Source of the DNA: Andrena cerasifolii
Taxonomy: Eukaryota; Arthropoda; Insecta; Hymenoptera; Andrenidae
Direction: 5' to 3'
DNA length: 64,000 bases
NCBI RefSeq assembly: GCF_050908995.1
Contig: NC_135125.1
Span: 8,395,011 to 8,459,010 of the forward strand
A program made the position numbers and the translations under genes. Below, in pieces: positions 12,346-24,130 of this stretch (positions are counted from its first letter, which is position 1; every line of letters starts with the position of its first letter). The notes below the pieces were generated by a model. It searched no databases and was not told the DNA's origin. It worked only from the letters and a program-made list of their open reading frames with translations.

Positions 12346-13162
12346 TAGCAAACAAGAGCTACGCCTTTCATGGGCCTTTAAACAGTTCTCGGTTAATGTG
12401 ATGCTTTTGAAAGACTCGAAGCTTGTAATTTCTATGGTATTCTTAAGGAAATACCATTGATATTTGAAATTTGGATAGGAATATGTAAAAGGTATTTCTG
12501 AATAATAATACAGTTTGTTTCAAGTTTCTTTCAATATATTTGCATAAAAGGCCTTTACAGTGTTACAATAAAGTATAAGGTATATCAAGTCACTATTTTC
12601 TTGTGATTACTATCAAGGTTTCCATCATTCCGTCGAAATATTCCGAAGTTAAAACCTGTAAGAAGAAAAATATTTTTAGTAACATGACTTGTCTATTATT
12701 GAAAATGGGAGAAACGTTACAACATTTTGTCACGTATGAAAATATATTAGTAAAGGGAATAATTTTATTGTGCAACATGTTGATTGAAATTAGTCGTTTT
12801 AGATTTTATATGTTTCCGGTAAGATTTAATATTAATTCCTACCACTCGTAGCACTGTAATCTTATTTTAGAATAAGTCGGTAACGTTGGGTGCGACACGA
12901 GCAGCGGCCAAATCAGCAACTACGTACTCTGAAATCTGTTGAAATGCTGTGCGTGTGTGCGTGCTTGTATATGTGTGACATATTTAGAGTTTAGAGTGTG
13001 CCGATGCGATGTAACTAATCTGACATACTGTAACTAGAGCGATTATTAATCGTGTATATTTCTGTTTTACAGGTAAGGAATTTTTACATAGAAGACGTTA
13101 AACCGGCTGCATTTTCGACTGTGTTCATTGATATGAAATTTGCACAAGATACTGCTTCAGCC

Positions 13163-13262
13163 GAACCCAGACCTAACCCAGACCTTTTTTTTTTTTTACG
13201 TGGAGAAATCCATAACGGATACCCCTAACCCTCCCCTAACCCAGACCTAACCCAGTTACACT
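13163..13262 (-). repeat. Telomere-like motif cluster, left arm
   Basis: Several CCTAACCC and CCCAGACCTAA motifs, the complement of TTAGGTCTGGG and GGGTTAGG, are interrupted by a T-tract. They resemble the insect TTAGG telomere repeat and its longer hymenopteran variants. The resemblance is seen directly; a telomeric origin is inference. Confidence 0.5.
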
Positions 13263-13514
13263 TGTAACATTTCATTGTATTGCATTTCACTTATTTGAAT
13301 AAATTGCAGTTAAGTGGTAAAAGAGTTTTTTTATTTAACGAGCACTACTTACTCCTTCCTATTCCAAATCACATATAAAAGACATGCTAAAAAGAACACC
13401 TAAAAAGATCCTTCCACGCAGAGTGGTTTTAAAAATCTTCGCATTAAAGCACTACTTTAAATACGCCATTCACTACTCTCAAACTCTATCGACTTTCGTT
13501 CAAGGCTTCTACTT

Positions 13515-16500
13515 CTCTTCAAAGACATTACTTTGCGCTACCTCTTTCCACGTCATGTTATCCTGTTACGAAGCCTGATTTTAGAGATATCTGAAAATTT
13601 TTGCCAGATTTTGGCCCAGGTATCAGGAGAACATGAAGCGAAAAGAGGTATTCTGAATTTCAGCTGCGAAGACATCCTCGATTCTCTCTCCGAAGACGTT
13701 ACTTAGTGCCACCTCTTTCGACGTCATGTTATCCTGTTACGAAGCCCAATTTTGTGCATTCTGAAAATTTTCTCCAGATTTTGGCCCAGGTATCAGGAGA
13801 ACATGAAGCGAAAAGAGGTATTCTGAATTTCAGCTTCGAAGGCATCCTCGATTCTCTCTCCGAAGACATTACTTAGTGCCACCTCTTCTGACATCATGTT
13901 CTCCTGTTACAAAGCCCAATTTTGTGCGTTCTGAAAATTTTTGCCAGATTTTGGCCCAGGTATCAGGGGAACATGAAGCGAAAAGAGGTATTCTGAATTT
14001 CAGCTGCGAAGGCATCTTCGATTCTCTCTCCGGAGACATTACTTAGTGCCACCTCTTCTGACATCATGTTCTCCTGTTACAAAGCCCAATTTTGTGCATT
14101 CTGAAAATTTTTGCCAGATTTTGGCCCAGGTATCAGGAGAACATGAAGCGAAAAGAGGTATTCTGAATTTCAGCTGCGAAGGCATCCTCGATTCTCTCTC
14201 CGAAGACATTACTTAGTGCCACCTCTTCTGACATCATGTTCTCCTGTTACAAAGCCCAATTTTGTGCATTCTGAAAATTTTTGCCAGATTTTGGCCCACG
14301 TATCAGGGGAACATGAAGCGAAAAGAGGTATTCTGAATTTCAGCTGCGAAGGCATCTTCGATTCTCTCTCCGGAGACATTACTTAGTGCCACCTCTTCTG
14401 ACATCATGTTCTCCTGTTACAAAGCCCAATTTTGTGCATTCTGAAAATTTTTGCCAGATTTTGGCCCAGGTATCAGGAGAACATGAAGCGAAAAGAGGTA
14501 TTCTGAATTTCAGCTGCGAAGGCATCTTCGATTCTCTCTCCGGAGACATTACTTAGTGCCACCTCTTCTGACATCATGTTCTCCTGTTACAAAGCCCAAT
14601 TTTGTGCATTCTGAAAATTTTTGCCAGATTTTGGCCCAGGGATCTGGAGAACATGAAGCGAAAAGAGGTATTCTGAATTTCAGCTGCGAAGGCATCTTCG
14701 ATTCTCTCTCCGGAGACATTACTTAGTGCCACCTCTTCTGACATCATGTTCTCCTGTTACAAAGCCCAATTTTGTGCATTCTGAAAATTTTTGCCAGATT
14801 TTGGCCCAGGTATCAGGAGAACATGAAGCGAAAAGAGGTATTCTGAATTTCAGCTGCGAAGGCATCTTCGATTCTCTCTCCGGAGACATTACTTAGTGCC
14901 ACCTCTTTTGACATCATGTTCTCCTGTTACAAAGCCCAATTTTGTGCATTCTGAAAATTTTTGCCAGATTTTGGCCCAGGTATCAGGGGAACATGAAGCG
15001 AAAAGAGGTATTCTGAATTTCAGCTGCGAAGGCATCTTCGATTCTCTCTCCGGAGACATTACTTAGTGCCACCTCTTCTGACATCATGTTCTCCTGTTAC
15101 AAAGCCCAATTTTGTGCATTCTGAAAATTTTTGCCAGATTTTGGCCCAGGTATCAGGAGAACATGAAGCGAAAAGAGGTATTCTGAATTTCAGCTGCGAA
15201 GGCATCTTCGATTCTCTCTCCGGAGACATTACTTAGTGCCACCTCTTCTGACATCATGTTCTCCTGTTACAAAGCCCAATTTTGTGCATTCTGAAAATTT
15301 TTGCCAGATTTTGGCCCAGGTATCAGGAGAACATGAAGCGAAAAGAGGTATTCTGAATTTCAGCTGCGAAGGCATCTTCGATTCTCTCTCCGGAGACATT
15401 ACTTAGTGCCACCTCTTCTGACATCATGTTCTCCTGTTACAAAGCCCAATTTTGTGCATTCTGAAAATTTTTGCCAGATTTTGGCCCAGGGATCAGGAGA
15501 ACATGAAGCGAAAAGAGGTATTCTGAATTTCAGCTGCGAAGGCCTCTTCGATTCTATCTCCGGAGACATTACTTAGTGCCACCTCTTCTGACATCATGTT
15601 CTCCTGTTACAAAGCCCAATTTTGGCATTCTGAAAATTTTTGCCAGATTTTGGCCCAGGTATCAGGAGAACATGAAGCGAAAAGAGGTATTCTGAATTTC
15701 AGCTGCGAAGGCATCTTCGATTCTCTCTCCGGAGACATTACTTAGTGCCACCTCTTCTGACATCATGTTCTCCTGTTACAAAGCCCAATTTTGTGCATTC
15801 TGAAAATTTTTGCCAGATTTTGGCCCAGGTATCAGGAGAACATGAAGCGAAAAGAGGTATTCTGAATTTCAGCTGCGAAGGCATCCTCGATTCTCTCTCC
15901 GAAGACATTACTTAGTGCCACCTCTTCTGACATCATGTTCTCCTGTTACAAAGCCCAATTTTGTGCATTCTGAAAATTTTTGCCAGATTTTGGCCCAGGT
16001 ATCAGGGGAACATGAAGCGAAAAGAGGTATTCTGAATTTCAGCTGCGAAGGCATCTTCGATTCTCTCTCCGGAGACATTACTTAGTGCCACCTCTTCTGA
16101 CATCATGTTCTCCTGTTACAAAGCCCAATTTTGTGCATTCTGAAAATTTTTGCCAGATTTTGGCCCAGGTATCAGGAGAACATGAAGCGAAAAGAGGTAT
16201 TCTGAATTTCAGCTGCGAAGGCATCTTCGATTCTCTCTCCGGAGACATTACTTAGTGCCACCTCTTCTGACATCATGTTCTCCTGTTACAAAGCCCAATT
16301 TTGTGCATTCTGAAAATTTTTGCCAGATTTTGGCCCAGGGATCTGGAGAACATGAAGCGAAAAGTGGTATTCTGAATTTCAGCTGCGAAGGCATCTTCGA
16401 TTCTCTCTCCGGAGACATTACTTAGTGCCACCTCTTCTGACATCATGTTCTCCTGTTACAAAGCCCAATTTTGTGCATTCTGAAAATTTTTGCCAGATTT

Positions 16501-19500
16501 TGGCCCAGGTATCAGGAGAACATGAAGCGAAAAGAGGTATTCTGAATTTCAGCTGCGAAGGCATCTTCGATTCTCTCTCCGGAGACATTACTTAGTGCCA
16601 CCTCTTTTGACATCATGTTCTCCTGTTACAAAGCCCAATTTTGTGCATTCTGAAAATTTTTGCCAGATTTTGGCCCAGGTATCAGGGGAACATGAAGCGA
16701 AAAGAGGTATTCTGAATTTCAGCTGCGAAGGCATCTTCGATTCTCTCTCCGGAGACATTACTTAGTGCCACCTCTTCTGACATCATGTTCTCCTGTTACA
16801 AAGCCCAATTTTGTGCATTCTGAAAATTTTTGCCAGATTTTGGCCCAGGTATCAGGAGAACATGAAGCGAAAAGAGGTATTCTGAATTTCAGCTGCGAAG
16901 GCATCTTCGATTCTCTCTCCGGAGACATTACTTAGTGCCACCTCTTCTGACATCATGTTCTCCTGTTACAAAGCCCAATTTTGTGCATTCTGAAAATTTT
17001 TGCCAGATTTTGGCCCAGGGATCAGGAGAACATGAAGCGAAAAGAGGTATTCTGAATTTCAGCTGCGAAGGCCTCTTCGATTCTATCTCCGGAGACATTA
17101 CTTAGTGCCACCTCTTCTGACATCATGTTCTCCTGTTACAAAGCCCAATTTTGGCATTCTGAAAATTTTTGCCAGATTTTGGCCCAGGTATCAGGAGAAC
17201 ATGAAGCGAAAAGAGGTATTCTGAATTTCAGCTGCGAAGGCCTCTTCGATTCTCTCTCCGGAGACATTACTTAGTGCCACCTCTTCTGACATCATGTTCT
17301 CCTGTTACAAAGCCCAATTTTGTGCATTCTGAAAATTTTTGCCAGATTTTGGCCCAGGTATCAGGAGAACATGAAGCGAAAAGAGGTATTCTGAATTTCA
17401 GCTGCGAAGGCCTCTTCGATTCTCTCTCCGGGGACATTACTTAGTGCCACCTCTTCTGACATCATGTTCTCCTGTTACAAAGCCCAATTTTGTGCATTCT
17501 GAAAATTTTTGCCAGATTTTGGCCCAGGTATCAGGAGAACATGAAGCGAAAAGAGGTATTCTGAATTTCAGCTGCGAAGGCCTCTTCGATTCTCTCTCCG
17601 GGGACATTACTTAGTGCCACCTCTTCTGACATCATGTTCTCCTGTTACAAAGCCCAATTTTGTGCATTCTGAAAATTTTTGCCAGATTTTGGCCCAGGGA
17701 TCAGGAGAACATGAAGCGAAAAGAGGTATTCTGAATTTCAGCTGCGAAGGCCTCTTCGATTCTATCTCCGGAGACATTACTTAGTGCCACCTCTTCTGAC
17801 ATCATGTTCTCCTGTTACAAAGCCCAATTTTGGCATTCTGAAAATTTTTGCCAGATTTTGGCCCAGGTATCAGGAGAACATGAAGCGAAAAGAGGTATTC
17901 TGAATTTCAGCTGCGAAGGCCTCTTCGATTCTCTCTCCGGAGACATTACTTAGTGCCACCTCTTTTGACATCATGTTCTCCTGTTACAAAGCCCAATTTT
18001 GTGCATTCTGAAAATTTTTGCCAGATTTTGGCCCAGGGATCAGGAGAACATGAAGCGAAAAGAGGTATTCTGAATTTTAGCTGCGAAGGCCTCTTCGATT
18101 CTATCTCCGGAGACATTACTTAGTGCCACCTCTTCTGACATCATGTTCTCCTGTTACAAAGCCCAATTTTGGCATTCTGAAAATTTTTGCCAGATTTTGG
18201 CCCAGGTATCAGGAGAACATGAAGCGAAAAGAGGTATTCTGAATTTCAGCTGCGAAGGCCTCTTCGATTCTCTCTCCGGAGACATTACTTAGTGCCACCT
18301 CTTTTGACATCATGTTCTCCTGTTACAAAGCCCAATTTTGTGCATTCTGAAAATTTTTGCCAGATTTTGGCCCAGGGATCAGGAGAACATGAAGCGAAAA
18401 GAGGTATTCTGAATTTTAGCTGCGAAGGCCTCTTCGATTCTCTCTCCGGAGACATTACTTAGTGCCACCTCTTCTGACATCATGTTCTCCTGTTACAAAG
18501 CCCAATTTTGTGCATTCTGAAAATTTTTGCCAGATTTTGGCCCAGGTATCAGGAGAACATGAAGCGAAAAGAGGTATTCTGAATTTCAGCTGCGAAGGCC
18601 TCTTCGATTCTCTCTCCGGAGACATTACTTAGTGCCACCTCTTCTGACATCATGTTCTCCTGTTACAAAGCCCAATTTTGTGCATTCTGAAAATTTTTGC
18701 CAGATTTTGGCCCAGGTATCAGGAGAACATGAAGCGAAAAGAGGTATTCTGAATTTCAGCTGCGAAGGCCTCTTCGATTCTCTCTCCGGGGACATTACTT
18801 AGTGCCACCTCTTCTGACATCATGTTCTCCTGTTACAAAGCCCAATTTTGTGCATTCTGAAAATTTTTGCCAGATTTTGGCCCAGGGATCAGGAGAACAT
18901 GAAGCGAAAAGAGGTATTCTGAATTTCAGCTGCGAAGGCCTCTTCGATTCTCTCTCCGGAGACATTACTTAGTGCCACCTCTTCTGACATCATGTTCTCC
19001 TGTTACAAAGGCCAATTTTGTGCATTCTGAAAATTTTTGCCAGATTTTGGCCCAGGTATCAGGAGAACATGAAGCGAAAAGAGGTATTCTGAATTTCAGC
19101 TGCGAAGGCCTCTTCGATTCTCTCTCCGGAGACATTACTTAGTGCCACCTCTTCTGACATCATGTTCTCCTGTTACAAAGCCCAATTTTGTGCATTCTGA
19201 AAATTTTTGCCAGATTTTGGCCCAGGGATCAGGAGAACATGAAGCGAAAAGAGGTATTCTGAATTTCAGCTGCGAAGGCCTCTTCGATTCTATCTCCGGA
19301 GACATTACTTAGTGCCACCTCTCCTGACATCATGTTCTCCTGTTACAAAGCCCAATTTTGTGCATTCTGAAAATTTTTGCCAGATTTTGGCCCAGGGATC
19401 AGGAGAACATGAAGCGAAAAGAGGTATTCTGAATTTCAGCTGCGAAGGCATCTTCGATTCTCTCTACGGAGACATTACTTAGTGCCACCTCTTCTGACAT

Positions 19501-20616
19501 CATGTTCTCCTGTTACAAAGCCCAATTTTGTGCATTCTGAAAATTTTTGCCAGATTTTGGCCCAGGTATCAGGAGAACATGAAGCGAAAAGAGGTATTCT
19601 GAATTTCAGCTGCGAAGGCATCTTCGATTCTCTCTCCGGAGACATTACTTAGTGCTACCTCTTCTGACATCATGTTCTCCTGTTACAAAGCCCAATTTTG
19701 TGCATTCTGAAAATTTTCTCCAGATTTTGGCCCAGGTATCAGGAGAACATGAAGCGAAAAGAGGTATTCTGAATTTCAGCTGCGAAGGCATCCTCGATTC
19801 TCTCTCCGAAGACGTTACTTAGTGCCACCTCTTTCGACGTCATGTTATCCTGTTACGAAGCCCAATTTTGTGCATTCTGAAAATTTTCTCCAGATTTTGG
19901 CCCAGGTATCAGGAGAACATGAAGCGAAAAGAGGTATTCTGAATTTCAGCTGCGAAGGCATCCTCGATTCTCTCTCCGAAGACGTTACTTAGTGCCACCT
20001 CTTTCGACGTCATGTTATCCTGTTGCGAAGCCCAATTTTGTGCATTCTGAAAATTTTCTCCAGATTTTGGCCCAGGTATCAGGAGTACATGAAGCGAAAA
20101 GAGGTATTCTGAATTTCAGCTGCGAAGGCATCCTCGATTCTCTCTCCGAAGACGTTACTTAGTGCCACCTCTTTCGACGTCATGTTATCCTGTTACGAAG
20201 CCCAATTTTGTGCATTCTGAATATTTTCTCCAGATTTTGGCCCAGGTATCAGGAGAACATGAAGCGAAAAGAGGTATTCTGAATTTCAGCTGCGAATGCA
20301 TCCTCGATTCTCTCTCCGAAGACGTTACTTAGTGCCACCTCTTTCGACGTCATGTTATCCTGTTACGAAGCCCAATTTTGTGCATTCTGAAAATTTTCTC
20401 CAGATTTTGGCCCAGGTATCAGGAGTACATGAAGCGAAAAGAGGTATTCTGAATTTCAGCTGCGAAGGCATCCTCGATTCTCTCTCCGAAGACGTTACTT
20501 AGTGCCACCTCTTTCGACGTCATGTTATCCTGTTACGAAGCCCAATTTTGTGCATTCTAAATATTTTCTCCAGATTTTGGCCCAGGTATCAGGAGAACAT
20601 GAAGCGAAAAGAGGTG
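13515..20616 (+). repeat. Main tandem array, 170-bp unit, about 42 copies
   Basis: The landmark tatcaggaga follows ttggcccagg at 13621, 13791, 13961, 14131, 14301 and so on, giving an exact 170-bp period over about 7 kb. Units differ by few substitutions. Edge units carry the 'ctttcgacgtcatgttatcc' form; central units carry 'cttctgacatcatgttctcc'. A shortened unit with tttggcattc instead of tttgtgcattc recurs at about 15623, 17152, 17831 and 18171, marking block duplications of several units. No spacers and no coding potential. Confidence 0.95.
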
Positions 20617-21070
20617 GCACTAAGTAACGTCTCCGGAGAGAGAATCGAGGATGCCTTCGCAGCTGAAATTCAGAATACCTCTTTTCGCTTCATGTTCTCC
20701 TGATACCTGGGCCAAAATCTGGCGAGAATTTTCAGATATCTCTAAAATCAGGCTTCGTAACAGGATAACATGACGTGGAAAGAGGTAGCGCAAAGTAATG
20801 TCTCTGAAGAGAAGTAGAAGCCTTGAACGAAAGTCGATAGAGTTTGAGAGTATTGAATGGCATATTTAAAGTAGTGCTTTAATGCGAAGATTTTTAAAAC
20901 CACTCTGCGTGGAAGGATCTTTTTAGGTGTTCTTTTTAGCATATCTTTTATATGTGATTTGGAATAGGAAGGAGTAAGTAGTGCTCGTTAAATAAAAAAA
21001 CTCTTTTACCACTTAACTGCAATTTATTCAAATAAGTGAAATGCAATACAATGAAATGTTAGGCGAGTGT

Positions 21071-21168
21071 AACTGGGTTAGGTCTGGGTTAGGGGAGGGT
21101 TAGGGGTATCCGTTATGGATTTCTCCACGTAAAAAAAAAAAAAGGTCTGGGTTAGGTCTGGGTTCGGC
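21071..21168 (+). repeat. Telomere-like motif cluster, right arm
   Basis: Contains TTAGGTCTGGG twice, plus GGGTTAGGGG-type variants, separated by an A-tract. It is the mirror of 13163-13262. Confidence 0.5.
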
Positions 21169-21984
21169 TGAAGCAGTATCTTGTGCAAATTTCATATCAA
21201 TGAACCCAGTCGAAAATGCAGCCGGTTTAACGTCTTCTATGTAAAAATTCCTTACCTGTAAAACAGAAATATACACGATTAATAATCGCTCTAGTTACAG
21301 TATGTCAGATTAGTTACATCGCATCGGCACACTCTAAACTCTAAATATGTCACACATATACAAGCACGCACACACGCACAGCATTTCAACAGATTTCAGA
21401 GTACGTAGTTGCTGATTTGGCCGCTGCTCGTGTCGCACCCAACGTTACCGACTTATTCTAAAATAAGATTACAGTGCTACGAGTGGTAGGAATTAATATT
21501 AAATCTTACCGGAAACATATAAAATCTAAAATGACTAATTTCAATCAACATGTTGCACAATAAAATTATTCCCTTTACTAATATATTTTCATACGTGACA
21601 AAATGTTGTAACGTTTCTCCCATTTTCAATAATAGACAAGTCATGTTACTAAAAATATTTTTCTTCTTACAGGTTTTAACTTCGGAATATTTCGACGGAA
21701 TGATGGAAACCTTGATAGTAATCACAAGAAAATAGTGACTTGATATACCTTATACTTTATTGTAACACTGTAAAGGCCTTTTATGCAAATATATTGAAAG
21801 AAACTTGAAACAAACTGTATTATTATTCAGAAATACCTTTTACATATTCCTATCCAAATTTCAAATATCTATGGTATTTCCTTAAGAATACCATAGAAAT
21901 TACAAGCTTCGAGTCTTTCAAAAGCATCACATTAACCGAGAACTGTTTAAAGGCCCATGAAAGGCGTAGCTCTTGTTTGCTACT

Positions 21985-22495
21985 TTAAGGCGATGCCTTC
22001 GAAGCTGAAATTCAGAATACCTCTTTTCGCTTCATGTTCTCCTGATACCTGGGCCAAAATCTGGAGAAAATTTTCAGAATGCACAAAATTGGGCTTCGTA
22101 ACAGGATAACATGACGTCGAAAGAGGTGGCACTAAGTAACGTCTTCGGAGAGAGAATCGAGGATGCCTTCGCAGCTAAAATTCAGAATACCTCTTTTCGC
22201 TTCATGTTCTCCTGATACCTGGGCCAAAATCTGGAGAAAATTTTCAGAATGCACAAAATTGGGCTTCGTAACAGGATAACATGACGTCGAAAGAGGTGGC
22301 ACTAAGTAACGTCTTCGGAGAGAGAATCGAGGATGCCTTCGCAGCTAAAATTCAGAATACCTCTTTTCGCTTCATGTTCTCCTGATACCTGGGCCAAAAT
22401 CTGGAGAAAATTTTCAGAATGCACAAAATTGGGCTTCGTAACAGGATAACATGACGTCGAAAGAGGTGGCACTAAGTAATGTCTCCGTAGAGCAA
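21985..22495 (-). repeat. Three-unit satellite block inside the right arm
   Basis: Mirror of the block at 11836-12345, with the same 170-bp period. Confidence 0.8.
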
Positions 22496-23289
22496 ATTAA
22501 AGAGCGAGTAGTGGCGCAGATGTTTCGAGACAGTGGCTGTTTAACAAAGAGACGCAGAATTTTGGAGCGCCTCTTATTTGCAACTTTAAGGCGATGCCTT
22601 TGAAGCTGAAATTTAGGTTATATTTTCTGTCACTTCGAGGAGCCGACCACATAATAATCACGCGCATCCAGTCTGCGCATTTTCACTAGCCCAATTCAAC
22701 ATTCAATACAATTTTGTATATATAATGTTTGTTGATAACTGCTTTCTGCAGAGGACGTGTAATAAGTGTATTTCATGTTCTGTTTCGGTGCTTTGCCAAT
22801 AAAAAAATGTCTAACCTAACAAATTTCATTTTCTGGGGACATTCCCTCATCTATTTTCCCTTTTCACTTAGAATTCTTTACTGCTAACGTAGAATATTGT
22901 AGCATAAGCACATTTCAAGTAATTGAAATGTACAATGAATTTTCTACGTTTACAGTACCAGCCGACTTTCCGTTTAAATTTTTATAAGTATAACGGAACA
23001 GCTGAGAATTTCTTTCCTTATTCAGAATAGAATACAGAAATAGCAAACAGCTCCCTCTCGCGTTCACCGGGTAATCGTCGATCTATCGGTATTACCATTT
23101 CTGTGCAGAAAAAAATGCTGTAATACCGACCTGCCGAATCGGACAGGTCACGTGACGTGTCTACCCCCTTAAAAGCCGCGGACGCCTATGAAGCTGAGAT
23201 ATTTGTGCATATTGACGCGAGGCATTTAAATTCTTAATACTTCCAAGATTTTATTATTTCGTGTTGGTGGCACTGCTGTGTTTCTTTCA

Positions 23290-23295
23290 TATAAA
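23290..23295 (+). promoter_or_regulatory. Possible TATA box of the MOZART2-like gene
   Basis: TATAAA lies 59 bp before the start codon and between the giant element's right end and the coding region. Spacing to a start site near 23320 would be normal. Weak support: one hexamer. Confidence 0.25.
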
Positions 23296-23353
23296 GGGGT
23301 GTTCACGCGGAAAATTAGTTGTTTTGTGCTGTTTGAAATCGTCGACATATAGG

Positions 23354-23768
23354 ATGACGTTTCCTCAAGCTCACCAAGTAGAATTAATAGCACTAGCAGA
23401 ACTAGCAGGAATTTCGGCAGTCCCAGGAGTTTATCGGTAATAATTCATGAAACACTTACGCATAACCTCTGAAACTCTCTGACGGCCTTCGCGAGATGAC
23501 CTAATATTTTGACATTTCCCAATTGGTGTAAATATGTTTCAAGCATTTTTAAAATTATATCAGATAAATTAATCTCACTCATATGACATTAAAATATTGC
23601 GAAAACAGTTAATGTTATTCTTCTAGAATCATACTGGAACTTCTGGCGCTTCAAATATCACCGGAGGACATATATATTCTCCTCAAGCAAATATGCCCAC
23701 GATCGATAGACAAACAACAGACTGTAAATACTACTAAAGACGTGCCCAATACGTTACCCACGAATTAA
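23354..23768 (+). CDS. MZT2: MOZART2-like mitotic-spindle organizing protein, two exons
   Basis: Exons are 23354-23436 and 23627-23768, joined through a split CGA codon, giving 74 residues. The start is the first ATG after the giant element; the intron is gtaata...ttctag. The core EALAELAG-like helix (LIALAELAGISAVPGVYRI) followed by ILELLALQISPEDIYILLKQ matches the three-helix pattern of MOZART2 (acidic helix, 'LAxxAG', 'L..L.v.P..i..lLk'). In other animals this family binds the gamma-tubulin ring complex N-terminal domains and helps to place or activate it at centrosomes. This protein is short, with only a 21-residue polar tail after the core, whereas vertebrate MZT2 has a long C-terminal extension. 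A 190-bp intron and AATAAA at 23905 complete the unit. The assignment rests on pattern resemblance; MOZART1 is the alternative but fits less well. Confidence 0.72.
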
Positions 23769-23904
23769 TATGTACCTTTAAATAATCGACTGCTAGCAGA
23801 GACATAATTGTAAGTGTTCCGACAAGCGTGCATGTTTCTCTTATGGCGTTCATTACCCAAAGTATTTATTTAAAAAAGTTACAATTATAAGTTACTTTTG
23901 TTCA

Positions 23905-23910
23905 AATAAA
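23905..23910 (+). terminator. Polyadenylation signal AATAAA, MOZART2-like gene
   Basis: Hexamer about 137 bp after the stop codon, in the space between the two convergent genes. Confidence 0.45.
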
Positions 23911-24130
23911 AATAACGCAATTAACTCAAGAGTAAAGAAAACATTAATCCTTTCGTCGCTGCTAATGTTGACAGGCATTCGCTCGATCGACAAATTACCC
24001 ACTCACTGAGTGATAACCAATCTGTGTCATTAATCTACGTAAACGTCGTATGATAACTGGTGAGATCGCAGCACTAAAAAGGCGAAAGTGTGTGTTGAAG
24101 AAATATATTCAATTTCTAGACTGTATAATA

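Larger units (their letters stand above)
11108..13718 (+). repeat. Left inverted arm of the giant element
   Basis: Arm order from the outside is terminus and subterminal hairpins (to about 11220), a unique section, about three 170-bp units (11836-12345), a unique section (12346-13500) with telomere-like motifs, then the first units of the main array. The 12603-12851 and 13384-13578 open frames recur in the right arm with one or two residue changes, which reflects arm identity rather than coding. Confidence 0.85.
11108..23168. mobile_element. Giant 12-kb TTAA-bounded inverted-repeat element carrying a 170-bp satellite array
   Basis: The element is bordered by TTAA at 11104-11107 and 23169-23172. 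It begins GGGGGTAGACACGTCACGTG and ends with the exact inverse. Homology between the two sides stops within a few bases of the TTAA sites. The two arms (about 11108-13718 and 20617-23168) are near identical and inverted. Between them lies a one-directional tandem array of a 170-bp unit. No frame resembles a transposase, integrase, polymerase or helicase, so it is non-autonomous. TTAA borders are typical of piggyBac-type insertion, whereas long inverted arms built around tandem repeats recall foldback elements; the class is inferred. Confidence 0.85.
20617..23168 (-). repeat. Right inverted arm of the giant element
   Basis: Reverse complement of the left arm, starting at a sharp turn at about 20612-20620 where 'cgaaaagaggt' runs straight into 'ggcactaagtaacg'. 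It holds the mirrored unique sections, the mirrored telomere-like cluster, the mirrored three-unit block and the mirrored terminus. Confidence 0.85.

Noticed and set aside
12603..12851. 82-codon frame as a gene of the giant element
   Set aside because: It is preserved at 21477-21725 only because the arms are near identical. It has no domain and is AT-rich; the 13384 / 20748 pair is rejected for the same reason.
13515..20616. CRISPR array
   Set aside because: The 170-bp units are contiguous with no unique spacers, there are no cas genes, and the setting is a eukaryotic genome.
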